NCBI GenBank assembly: GCA_937906165.1
Contig: CALCYA010000065.1
Coordinates: 1 to 11,780, forward strand
Direction: 5' to 3'
Length of the DNA stretch: 11,780 nucleotides
Source: an uncultured Bacteroidales bacterium
GTDB lineage: Bacteria; Bacteroidota; Bacteroidia; Bacteroidales; Bacteroidaceae
This document shows, in pieces, positions 1-6,753 of this stretch. How positions within the stretch are numbered: position 1 is the first letter of the stretch; each line of letters starts with the position of its first letter. Below the pieces are notes generated by a model. The model was not told the DNA's origin, made no database searches, and saw nothing but the letters and a program-made list of their open reading frames with translations. The translations under genes were made by a program, and so were the position numbers.

Positions 1-15
1 AAAGAGCATTGGTTC

Positions 16-37
16 GTTCATTGTTACACTAATGAAC
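16..37. terminator. Small hairpin at window edge, possible terminator of an upstream gene
   Basis: GTTCATT (16-22) and AATGAAC (31-37) form a perfect 7-bp stem with an 8-base loop. No T-run follows. No reading frame enters from the left edge, so this would be the tail of a transcription unit lying mostly outside the window. It is weak evidence on its own. Confidence 0.25.
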
Positions 38-59
38 TCACCGATAACAAAACAAGGTT

Positions 60-131
60 TTGTCATTCTGAGCGGAAGCGAAGAATCTCAAAAAACGCCA
101 CGAGATATCTCACATACGTTCGATATGACAA
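60..131. repeat. Palindromic intergenic repeat, copy 1 (REP-like)
   Basis: The element begins TTGTCATTCTGAGCG (60-74) and ends CGTTCGATATGACAA (117-131). The arms are imperfect inverted repeats, with 11 of 15 positions complementary, including the outer seven. The left arm continues through an AGCGAAGAATCT segment and an A-run. Read on the opposite strand, the element at 2366-2452 has the same plan: TGTCAT, a pyrimidine-rich GA step, an AGCGA core, then ATCT and AAAA. Sequences of the TGTCATTCTGAGCG/AGCGAAGAATCT kind are, as far as I recall, scattered through intergenic regions of many Bacteroidota genomes. Whether the element acts as a hairpin terminator, an mRNA stabiliser or a non-autonomous mobile repeat cannot be told from one window. 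Confidence 0.6.
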
Positions 132-173
132 AGCACATCAATTAATACATAATATTAATAAATCCGTACGGCC

Positions 174-1505
174 ATGCGCATACTTATAAGCAACCCCACA
201 ATAGTGAATAACGGCGAGCAGTTCCAGGGCTCGATAGTAGTGAACAACGGAAAGATAGTAGAGATTCTGCGAGGCGATGAACTGCCGCACACTGAGTGTG
301 ACAGGATAGTTGAGGCTTCGGGACTATACCTTATTCCGGGAGTGATTGACGACCACGTGCACTTCCGCGAGCCGGGACTCACGGAGAAGGCTACCATAGC
401 CACCGAGAGCCGTGCTGCAGCGGCAGGCGGTGTCACATCGTATATGGAGATGCCCAACACCAACCCGCAGACAACGACCATCGAAGCACTGAAAGAGAAA
501 TATGCCATTGCCGCCAATGACAGCATCATCAACTATTCGTTCTTCTTTGGCGCCACAAACAGGAATGTAGCCGACTTCGAGAAGCTCAACGCCAAGAAAT
601 GCTGCGGAATAAAACTCTTTATGGGCTCAAGCACCGGCAACATGCTTGTCGACCGACGCGAGGAGCTTGAGAAGATTTTTGCCGAGGCTAAAAGGTTGGA
701 ACTTCCTGTTGCCGTACACTGCGAGGACGGCAGCATAATCACTGCCAACAGCAAACGTATAAAGGAGGAGGCCGGCGAAGACCCTGATGTAAGATACCAC
801 CCGCTCATACGCAGTGCCGAAGCATGCTACGAGAGTACGAAGTGTGCCGTTGAGTTTGCACGAAAGTTCGGCACGCAATTGCACGTGATGCACATAAGCA
901 CCGCACGCGAGCTTGAACTGTTGGGCGACAGCAACATCACAGCCGAAGCAACCCCGGCACACCTAACATTCTGCGACAAGGATTATGCCCGCTTGGGAAC
1001 AAAGATAAAGTGTAACCCGGCAATCAAGGGCGAGGAGGAGCGTGACGCCCTGCGCAAGGCCGTTGCCGACGGCAGGATTGACCTCATTGGCACGGACCAT
1101 GCGCCGCACCTGCCCAAGGACAAGGTTGGCGGAGCACTCAAAGCAGCATCGGGAATGCCCAGCATACAGTTCTCTCTGCTTGCGATGCTCAAGCTGGTGG
1201 ACGAGGGGGTATTCACACTCGAGACATTAGTCGAGAAGATGTGTCATGCTCCTGCAAGGATATTCAACATCAACAAGCGCGGCTTCATTGAGAAAGGCAA
1301 CTATGCCGACTTTGTACTGCTGAACCCCGACGCGCCACACACTGTAACTGCCGACAGCATCATAAGCAAATGCGGCTGGAGTCCTTTTGAGGGCGAGACT
1401 TTCAACTGGGCTGTAGAGCAGACCTGGGTCAACGGAGAGTGTGCCTACAAGAACGGCACATTCAACGAGGAGGTACACGGCAAGGCACTCACATTCAACC
1501 GATGA
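174..1505 (+). CDS. pyrC: Dihydroorotase
   Basis: This enzyme interconverts N-carbamoyl-L-aspartate and L-dihydroorotate, the third step of de novo pyrimidine synthesis, in the cytoplasm. The 443-residue length fits the larger (type I/III) dihydroorotase class of the cyclic amidohydrolase superfamily rather than the short E. coli type. Visible metal and substrate motifs are the DDHVHFREPG segment with His61 and His63, Lys147 in GIKLFMGSS (the position carboxylated in relatives such as dihydropyrimidinases), His182 in AVHCEDGS, His240 in HVMHIST, and Asp308 in GTDHAPH, the expected catalytic base. Nothing essential is missing. The ATG at 174 gives the normal N-terminal beta strand (MRILISNPTI). 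Ile is often ATA, so codon use is ordinary. The stop overlaps the next gene's start (ATGA). I see no convincing promoter in the 42 bases after the upstream repeat, so transcription may enter from the left. Confidence 0.95.
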   Translation: MRILISNPTIVNNGEQFQGSIVVNNGKIVEILRGDELPHTECDRIVEASGLYLIPGVIDDHVHFREPGLTEKATIATESRAAAAGGVTSYMEMPNTNPQTTTIEALKEKYAIAANDSIINYSFFFGATNRNVADFEKLNAKKCCGIKLFMGSSTGNMLVDRREELEKIFAEAKRLELPVAVHCEDGSIITANSKRIKEEAGEDPDVRYHPLIRSAEACYESTKCAVEFARKFGTQLHVMHISTARELELLGDSNITAEATPAHLTFCDKDYARLGTKIKCNPAIKGEEERDALRKAVADGRIDLIGTDHAPHLPKDKVGGALKAASGMPSIQFSLLAMLKLVDEGVFTLETLVEKMCHAPARIFNINKRGFIEKGNYADFVLLNPDAPHTVTADSIISKCGWSPFEGETFNWAVEQTWVNGECAYKNGTFNEEVHGKALTFNR

Positions 1506-2305
1506 AAAGACACATTTTCCACTATGACATACACGAAGTAGCTCCATACATCGACTGGAGCTATTTCCTGCATGCGTGGGGTGTGAGGACATCACAGAAA
1601 GCGGAAGCCGAAGAACTCATAGATGATGCCAAGAAGATGCTTCTTTCACTTGAGGGCATATACCGCACACATGCGCTCTTTGCAATGTGCAACGCCCACA
1701 GCCGCGGAGACAATATGATAATCGAGGGAACAACACTGCCATTGCTAAGGCAACAGCACTGCCACAAGGGAGAATACAACCTTTGCCTCAGCGACTTTGT
1801 ATCGCCGCGTGAGGATAAGATAGGAGTATTCGCAACGACTGTAGACAGCACCTTCGGGCATGAGTACAAACACGACGAATACCTCAACATCATTGCCCAG
1901 GCACTTGCCGACCGCCTTGCCGAAGCAACGGCAACCGTTATGCACCGGGCCGTGCGCACACAAAAGGATTTGTGGGGCTACGCCCCCGACGAACAACTGA
2001 CAGTTGAGGAGCTGAACCGCGAGGAGTTCCAAGGCATACGCCCTGCCGTGGGCTATCCCTCACTACCCGACCAAAGTGTAATTTTTATACTTGACGACAT
2101 TCTGCATCTCAACGGGATTGGCATTGAACTTACGCCCAACGGCGCCATGTTCCCACATGCTTCGGTGTGCGGCATAATGCTCTCCCACCCCGCATCGCGT
2201 TACTTTGCCGTGGGAAAGATAAGCGAGGAGCAGTTAAGCGACTACGCAGACAGACGTGGGCTACCAATGGCAGAGTTACGGAAATACCTTGCAAAAAACC
2301 TTTAG
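1502..2305 (+). CDS. Stand-alone methionine synthase (MetH) reactivation-domain protein
   Basis: The protein resembles only the C-terminal AdoMet-binding activation domain of cobalamin-dependent methionine synthase, which reductively remethylates cob(II)alamin. At 267 residues it is a separate polypeptide, so it should act in trans on a MetH lacking this domain. Signature segments are IDWSYFLHAWGV (residues 17-28; Asp18 matches the AdoMet-contacting Asp of E. coli MetH), ADRLAEATATVMH (136-148), GIRPAVGYPSLPDQS (178-192; Arg180, Gly184 and Tyr185 of the RPxxGYP motif) and PHASVCGIMLSHPASRYF (218-235). The frame is open back to an ATG at 1439, inside pyrC. The ATG at 1502 is preferred because it overlaps the pyrC stop as ATGA and starts directly before the domain. 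That overlap predicts translational coupling. No clear terminator hairpin hugs the stop; the repeat 60 bases downstream may serve. Confidence 0.88.
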   Translation: MKRHIFHYDIHEVAPYIDWSYFLHAWGVRTSQKAEAEELIDDAKKMLLSLEGIYRTHALFAMCNAHSRGDNMIIEGTTLPLLRQQHCHKGEYNLCLSDFVSPREDKIGVFATTVDSTFGHEYKHDEYLNIIAQALADRLAEATATVMHRAVRTQKDLWGYAPDEQLTVEELNREEFQGIRPAVGYPSLPDQSVIFILDDILHLNGIGIELTPNGAMFPHASVCGIMLSHPASRYFAVGKISEEQLSDYADRRGLPMAELRKYLAKNL

Positions 2306-2365
2306 GGGTGCAGCCATTGCCGAAAACAAAAAAAGCATTATATTTACACCTGGAAACAGCGTGCT

Positions 2366-2452
2366 TGTCATCTCGACGATTTAAATGAGGAGAGAACTCT
2401 TGTTTCGCAATATTTTAGAGATCCCTCGTCGCTACGCTCTGTCGGGATGACA
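2366..2452. repeat. Palindromic intergenic repeat, copy 2 (REP-like), inverted relative to copy 1
   Basis: The outer arms TGTCATCTCGAC (2366-2377) and GTCGGGATGACA (2441-2452) pair at 11 of 12 positions. Inside the right arm, ATCCCTCGTCGCTACGCTCT read on the other strand gives the AGCG-TAGCGA core and GGGATCTCT, matching the plan of the element at 60-131. It fills most of the 223-base gap (2306-2528) between the MetH reactivator and the acyltransferase gene. The rest of that gap is A-rich and shows no gene. No promoter in it matches the Bacteroidota consensus well, although the acyltransferase gene presumably needs one there. Confidence 0.6.
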
Positions 2453-2528
2453 TATCCGCGATCTTGTTGGGCTTATATCGAACTAATCTGAAATAAGAAA
2501 GGAACTAACACAAACAAATAAAGAGAGT

Positions 2529-3263
2529 ATGTTGAGAAAAATCCTACACCCGTTCTATGTACTGTACCAGGTTCTTTTTGCCTGGTGGGCAGCAATTCTG
2601 CTGGTTGCAATCACTTCAATATGTATCATCCTCTTCGGACGCTACCTTAAGATAAAGAACGGCGACCACATTCCGGCAGTCATCTGGTGCCGACTCACTT
2701 GTTGGCTCTTCCTCATCCCTGTAAAAGTTGTCGACAGGGACAAGTATGTAAAGAAAGACCAGACATATATCTTTGCGGCCAACCATCAGGGCATGTTCGA
2801 CATTTTCATCATGTACGGTTACGTGATGAGACGTTTCAAATGGATTATGAAGGATACACTCCGCAAGATTCCTCTATTGGGCAAGGCGTGTGCCGACACT
2901 GGACACATCTTCGTGAACCGCTCTACCCCACAGAAAGACCTGCTGCGCAAGTCGGTAAGCACCCTCAAGAGCGGAGTATGTATGGGTATCTTCCCCGAGG
3001 GAACACGATGCGACGACGGCAAGTTGGGCCCATTCAAGAAGGGCGCATTCGTTATCGCGAATATGGCACAGACAACAATAATCCCCGTTTCGATACAGGG
3101 TTCATACGACATCCTGCCAAAGGGTTGCAAGTGCCTGCACTGGTCACCGGTTACACTTACGTTCCATGCTCCCGTGGAGTGCAAAGGACGCGACAGCGAG
3201 AATGTAGATTATATGTTGAGCGAGACACGCGATGCCATTGCTAAGACATTAGGCGAGGATTGA
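2529..3263 (+). CDS. plsC: 1-acyl-sn-glycerol-3-phosphate acyltransferase (PlsC family)
   Basis: Enzymes of this family move an acyl chain to the sn-2 position of lysophosphatidic acid to make phosphatidic acid, the branch point of membrane phospholipid synthesis, at the inner face of the cytoplasmic membrane. The 244-residue length is typical. A hydrophobic N-terminal segment (about residues 14-37) should anchor the protein. The catalytic NHxxxxD motif is intact as NHQGMFD (85-91), the glycerol-phosphate-binding motif is FPEGTR (155-160), and a KKGAF segment (170-174) and IPVSIQGS (185-192) complete the expected order. The ATG at 2529 begins directly before the membrane segment. The gene is flanked by an intergenic repeat upstream and a 25-bp hairpin 7 bases after the stop, so it is probably monocistronic. 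Related acyltransferases, for example those acting on ornithine lipids, share these motifs, so the exact acceptor is inferred. Confidence 0.88.
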   Translation: MLRKILHPFYVLYQVLFAWWAAILLVAITSICIILFGRYLKIKNGDHIPAVIWCRLTCWLFLIPVKVVDRDKYVKKDQTYIFAANHQGMFDIFIMYGYVMRRFKWIMKDTLRKIPLLGKACADTGHIFVNRSTPQKDLLRKSVSTLKSGVCMGIFPEGTRCDDGKLGPFKKGAFVIANMAQTTIIPVSIQGSYDILPKGCKCLHWSPVTLTFHAPVECKGRDSENVDYMLSETRDAIAKTLGED

Positions 3264-3270
3264 GAATATT

Positions 3271-3324
3271 ATTGTATAACACATTGATAGCCCGGCAAAC
3301 CGGGCTATCAATGTGTTATACAAT
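3271..3324 (+). terminator. Perfect 25-bp hairpin after the acyltransferase gene
   Basis: Positions 3271-3295 and 3300-3324 are exact reverse complements, separated by a 4-base loop (CAAA). The base of the stem is AT-rich and the tip is GC-rich (AGCCCGG/CCGGGCT). The stem begins 7 bases after the TGA at 3261-3263. Only a weak T-run (CCTTT) follows, so release may rely on the U-rich right arm. A factor-independent terminator is the simplest reading. Confidence 0.8.
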
Positions 3325-3370
3325 GCCTTTACAATACAAATTATCACCTTCCATGTTAAAATTATTACAA

Positions 3371-3406
3371 TTTGTCTAAAAATAGACCATTTTTAATGTA
3401 TCTTCG
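3371..3406 (+). promoter_or_regulatory. Possible promoter of the S46 peptidase gene
   Basis: TTTG (3371-3374) and TATCTTCG (3399-3406) resemble the Bacteroidota -33 and -7 boxes (TTTG; TAnnTTTG, here with one mismatch). The 24-base spacing is longer than the usual 19-21, so the assignment is tentative. Transcription would begin near 3413, leaving an A/T-rich leader of about 30 bases before the ATG at 3443. Confidence 0.3.
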
Positions 3407-3442
3407 CAAACGGAAAACATTATTAATAAAACACATAATATT

Positions 3443-5623
3443 ATGAAGAAATTATTCGCGACACTGCTTATGGCAGTGCTTTTCACACCACAGATGATGG
3501 CGGATGAGGGTATGTGGCTGCTCCAGCTCATGCGCCAGCAGAATCTCGAGGACCAGATGCGCAAGCAGGGTCTCAGAATTTCGGCAGACGCCATCTACTC
3601 TCCCGACGCTCCGTCACTCAAGGATGCCATCGGCATCTTCGGTGGTGGCTGTACAGGTGAGGTCATCTCTCCAAAGGGTCTTGTAATCACCAACCACCAC
3701 TGCGGTTTCAGTTTTATCCAGCAGTTGAGTACCGTTGAGCACAACTACCTGCACAACGGTTTCTGGAGCCAGAGCTATGAAGAGGAGCTCCCATGCGAGG
3801 ACATCGCATTCACATTTGTAGTAAAGATTACCGACGTTACCGACGAGGTAAACAAGCAGGTAAAAGAGGGCAAGATCACCGAGGAGCAGACTTTCGACCG
3901 CAGAGTCCTCAACAACATCGGCCTGCAGCTGTTCAAGGCAGACAACATCGAGGGCAAGGAGTATATGTACCCACAGTTGCTCCCCTACTTCGAGGGCAAC
4001 AAGTTCTACCTCGTTTACTACAAGAAGTACACCGACGTGCGCCTTGTAGCAACTCCTCCCAACTCAATCGGCAAGTTCGGCGGTGAGACCGACAACTGGA
4101 TGTGGCCACGCCACACAGGCGATTTCTCTGTATTCCGCATCTATGCCGACAAGAACGGTAACCCTGCAGCATACAGCAAGGACAACGTGCCCTTGAGCAC
4201 TCCAAAGTACCTGAATGTAGCACTTACAGGCTTTGAGGACGGTGACTTTGCAATGATCATGGGCTTCCCCGGCAGCACATCACGCTACCTCACAGGCGAA
4301 GAGGTGAAGCAGAGAATGTACCACGAGAACGAGCCACGTATTGCAATGCGCGACGTTACCCTCAAGATTATCCGCGAGGAGATGGCAAAGAGCGAGGATA
4401 TCGCCATCAAGTATGCCAACAAGCAGGCACGCATCAGCAACTACTGGAAGAACTCTATCGGTATGAACAAGGCCATTGTCGACAACAAGGTTGTCGAGAC
4501 AAAGCTTGCCGAGGAGGCAGAGTTCAAGGCTTGGGCCCAGAAGAACGGCAAGAGCGAGTATGTTGACGTTGTTGAGAAGATCAACGCTTGCGTAGAGGAG
4601 ATGAACCGTACACAATACCTCACAACAGTCACATCGGAGCTTATCATGAACGTTGAGTTCATCTACCGTAACCTTGCAAAGGAGAACGGCAAGCTGCTTG
4701 AGAAACCCGAGACTCTCGAAGAGACAATGAAGAACATCTACAACTGGTTGCACGACCGCGACTATAACCACGATATCGACCGCCGTATCGCAAAGGAGGT
4801 TCTCCCGCTCTACTTTGAGCTGACAAAGCCCGAGGAGCGTAACGACTACCTCAACGAGGTATATGCAAAATACAAGGGTAACCTCGAGAAGTACATTGAC
4901 CATGTATACGAGAACTCTATCCTTGCCAACGAGGCCAACCTGAAGAAATTCCTCAAGAAGCCAACTCTCAAGAAGTTTGAGAAGGATCCTGCCGTGCTGC
5001 TCCGCACAGCCGTGTTCGAGTCATACAGAGAACTCTCTGCAAAGAACGCAGAGTTCGCGCAAGTTATGAATCCTCTCCACAAGACATACCTCAAGGGTCT
5101 CATGGAGAAGGCCAACGGTGCTCCCGTTTACCCGGATGCAAACTTCACAATGCGTCTTACATACGGTAATGTGAAGTCATACCAGCCAAAGGACGGTGTC
5201 ACATTCAACTACTACACGACACTCAAGGGTGTTATGGAGAAGGAAGACCCCAACAACAGCGAGTTCATCGTGCCTGCACGCCTTAAGGAACTTTACGAGG
5301 CAAAGGACTATGGCCGTTACGCAATGGCAAACGGAGAGATGCCTGTTGCATTCCTCACCACAAACGACATCACCGGCGGTAACAGCGGTAGCGGTATCCT
5401 CAATGCCGACGGCGAGCTCATCGGTCTTGCCTTCGACGGCAACTGGGAGTCACTCAGCGGCGACATCAACTTTGACGACAACCTCCAGCGTTGTATCAAC
5501 GTTGACATCCGCTACGTGCTCTTTGTGATTGAGAAGCTCGGTAACTGCAAACGCCTCATCGACGAGATGACAATCGTAACCAAGGCTGTGCCCTGCACAG
5601 TTGCAATACCTGCTTTGAAATAA
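3443..5623 (+). CDS. S46-family dipeptidyl-peptidase, DPP7-like
   Basis: This is a periplasmic serine exopeptidase that removes dipeptides from the N termini of oligopeptides, feeding peptide uptake. Residues 1-20 (MKKLFATLLMAVLFTPQMMA) form a signal peptide with cleavage expected before DEGMW, the usual mature start in this family. The 726-residue length fits S46 enzymes. The catalytic triad is visible: the His pair 85-86 in TNHHCGF, Asp227 in WPRHTGDF and Ser648 in GGNSGSG. The residue 18 positions after the Ser, which sets P1 preference, is Gly666 (FDGNWE). Family knowledge links Gly to DPP7-type hydrophobic P1 preference and Arg to DPP11-type Asp/Glu preference. Codons are strongly biased (ATC, AAC, AAG, GAG), suggesting high expression. 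The residue after GGNSGS is Gly rather than the usual Pro. The last 14 residues extend past the conserved RLIDEM end. The gene is a single unit between two hairpins. Confidence 0.93.
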   Translation: MKKLFATLLMAVLFTPQMMADEGMWLLQLMRQQNLEDQMRKQGLRISADAIYSPDAPSLKDAIGIFGGGCTGEVISPKGLVITNHHCGFSFIQQLSTVEHNYLHNGFWSQSYEEELPCEDIAFTFVVKITDVTDEVNKQVKEGKITEEQTFDRRVLNNIGLQLFKADNIEGKEYMYPQLLPYFEGNKFYLVYYKKYTDVRLVATPPNSIGKFGGETDNWMWPRHTGDFSVFRIYADKNGNPAAYSKDNVPLSTPKYLNVALTGFEDGDFAMIMGFPGSTSRYLTGEEVKQRMYHENEPRIAMRDVTLKIIREEMAKSEDIAIKYANKQARISNYWKNSIGMNKAIVDNKVVETKLAEEAEFKAWAQKNGKSEYVDVVEKINACVEEMNRTQYLTTVTSELIMNVEFIYRNLAKENGKLLEKPETLEETMKNIYNWLHDRDYNHDIDRRIAKEVLPLYFELTKPEERNDYLNEVYAKYKGNLEKYIDHVYENSILANEANLKKFLKKPTLKKFEKDPAVLLRTAVFESYRELSAKNAEFAQVMNPLHKTYLKGLMEKANGAPVYPDANFTMRLTYGNVKSYQPKDGVTFNYYTTLKGVMEKEDPNNSEFIVPARLKELYEAKDYGRYAMANGEMPVAFLTTNDITGGNSGSGILNADGELIGLAFDGNWESLSGDINFDDNLQRCINVDIRYVLFVIEKLGNCKRLIDEMTIVTKAVPCTVAIPALK

Positions 5624-5628
5624 GCAGG
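5609..5628 (+). other. Short hairpin overlapping the S46 peptidase stop codon
   Basis: CCTGCTT (5609-5615) and AAGCAGG (5622-5628) form a perfect 7-bp stem with a 6-base loop. The TAA stop (5621-5623) sits at the loop/right-arm junction. It lies 10 bases before the larger terminator stem. It may be incidental or part of a compound 3' end structure. Confidence 0.35.
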
Positions 5629-5638
5629 CACTCATATC

Positions 5639-5682
5639 ATAACAATAGAGGCCGTGTCGCATGACACGGCCTCTATTGTTAT
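5639..5682. terminator. Bidirectional 20-bp terminator hairpin between convergent genes
   Basis: Positions 5639-5658 and 5663-5682 are exact reverse complements around a GCAT loop, with a GC-rich upper stem (GGCCGTGTC). The hairpin sits 15 bases after the S46 peptidase stop and 4 bases from the stop of the convergent aldo/keto reductase, filling the gap between them. Because it is symmetrical it can end transcription from both sides. Confidence 0.8.
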
Positions 5683-5686
5683 ATCA

Positions 5687-6685
5687 TCAGAATATCTTAT
5701 GCGGAAAGCGAGGCAGCTCTATTCCCTCGTCCAATGGAGACTCCACGCAACGCAGGGACTCTTTCAGCTGTTCGGGAGTACGTGCACCGACAAGTACCGA
5801 AGTAACACCTTTCTGCGCGAGAATCCACTTCAATGAGAGCGAGACAAGAGTCTCGCCATGCTCTGCAGCAATGGTGTTGAGGCGGTTGAGATACTCTACC
5901 AGTTCAGGGGTAAGCAGTTCAGCTTTGAGCGAGCCGGCACGTGCCATGCGCGAGTCATTTGGAATACCGTTGAGATAACGCGAAGTCAACAATCCCTGTG
6001 CCAACGGCGAAAAAGAGATGAAGCCCAATCCCTCTGCTGCGCAAAAGGCAGGGACACCCTCATCCTGCACTGCCCTATCAAGAAGATTCAGACGCCCCTG
6101 GAAGATAAGTGGTGCAACGCCCTGTGCACGCAGGAAAGAATTGGCATATTCCAACGCCTTCAGTGGCCAGCGTGAGATACCCACATAAAGGGCCTTGCCT
6201 GCACGTACGATATCTACCAATGCCTGCAAAGTCTCGTCAAGAGGCGTCACGGGATCGTAGCGGTGTATGTAGAAGAGGTCGACATAATCCAGCCCAAGAC
6301 GGCGTAGGCTCTGGTCAAGGCTTGCCATAAGATGCTTGCGAGAGCCCCAGCTGCCGTACGGCCCCTGCCACATATCATACCCGGCCTTTGTGGCAATGAA
6401 AAGTTCATCGCGATGAGAACGGAAATCTTCCGTGAGCATACGCCCCACAACCTCCTCGGCAGCACCGGGAGGAGGACCATAATTGTTTGCAAGGTCAAAA
6501 TGTGTCACACCGCAATCGAATGCCTGACGCGCTATAGCACGACAATTGTCATATGAGGCATCAGCCCCGAAGTTCTGCCAGAAACCAAGACTCAACTTAG
6601 GCAACAGCACACCGCTATTGCCACAACGCCTATAAACAGCATCAGCATTCTTATATCTTTTGTCCGAAGCGATATATTCTTTCAT
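5687..6685 (-). CDS. Aldo/keto reductase, L-glyceraldehyde 3-phosphate reductase (YghZ) family
   Basis: This is an NADPH-dependent cytoplasmic reductase. E. coli YghZ, which it resembles along its length, reduces L-glyceraldehyde 3-phosphate and also acts on methylglyoxal, so a role in detoxifying reactive triose phosphates is likely. The catalytic tetrad is present: Asp64 and Tyr69 in THFDLANNYGPPPG, Lys100 in ATKAGYDMW and His141 in FYIHR. Other subgroup hallmarks are YRRCGNSGVLLP near the N terminus, GPYGSWGSRKHLMASLDQSL (about 108-127) and SPLAQGLLTSRYLNGIP. The ATG at 6685 (332 residues) is preferred. The frame stays open to a TTG at 6709, but that codon lies in the stem of the upstream terminator and adds only MLYNKKDV. 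The leader is very short, so either a promoter overlaps the hairpin (TATAAT occurs just after it) or some CotH-gene transcription reads through. The true substrate is inferred. Confidence 0.9.
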   Translation of the reverse strand: MKEYIASDKRYKNADAVYRRCGNSGVLLPKLSLGFWQNFGADASYDNCRAIARQAFDCGVTHFDLANNYGPPPGAAEEVVGRMLTEDFRSHRDELFIATKAGYDMWQGPYGSWGSRKHLMASLDQSLRRLGLDYVDLFYIHRYDPVTPLDETLQALVDIVRAGKALYVGISRWPLKALEYANSFLRAQGVAPLIFQGRLNLLDRAVQDEGVPAFCAAEGLGFISFSPLAQGLLTSRYLNGIPNDSRMARAGSLKAELLTPELVEYLNRLNTIAAEHGETLVSLSLKWILAQKGVTSVLVGARTPEQLKESLRCVESPLDEGIELPRFPHKIF

Positions 6686-6703
6686 AACGTCTTTTTTATT
6701 ATA

Positions 6704-6738
6704 CAACAACTGCGGACTTCTTATGTCCGCAGTTGTTG
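6704..6738 (-). terminator. 14-bp terminator hairpin after the CotH-domain gene
   Basis: Positions 6704-6717 (CAACAACTGCGGAC) and 6725-6738 are exact reverse complements with a 7-base loop. On the minus strand the stem starts 15 bases after the TGA of the CotH gene, and its far end is followed by TATAATAAAAAAG just before the aldo/keto reductase start. It separates the two same-strand genes. Confidence 0.75.
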
Positions 6739-6753
6739 CACAGAATGATTAAA

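Noticed and set aside
132..173. Riboswitch or PyrR-type leader before pyrC
   Set aside because: The space between the repeat and the start codon is only 42 AT-rich bases, with no conserved aptamer fold or attenuator pair that I can recognise.
1439..1501. Extended start for the MetH reactivation protein inside pyrC
   Set aside because: The 21 extra residues overlap the pyrC coding end and do not resemble the domain. The ATG at 1502 overlaps the pyrC stop in the classic ATGA manner.
2687..3244. 185-codon plus-strand frame within the acyltransferase gene
   Set aside because: It is an out-of-frame shadow. The NHxxxxD and FPEGTR motifs are in the frame beginning at 2529.
4280..4903. 207-codon open frame on the minus strand with a hydrophobic product
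   Set aside because: It lies wholly inside and antisense to the S46 peptidase gene, whose catalytic motifs and codon bias are unmistakable. The Leu/Val-rich product is what the complement of AAC/AAG/GAG-rich codons gives.
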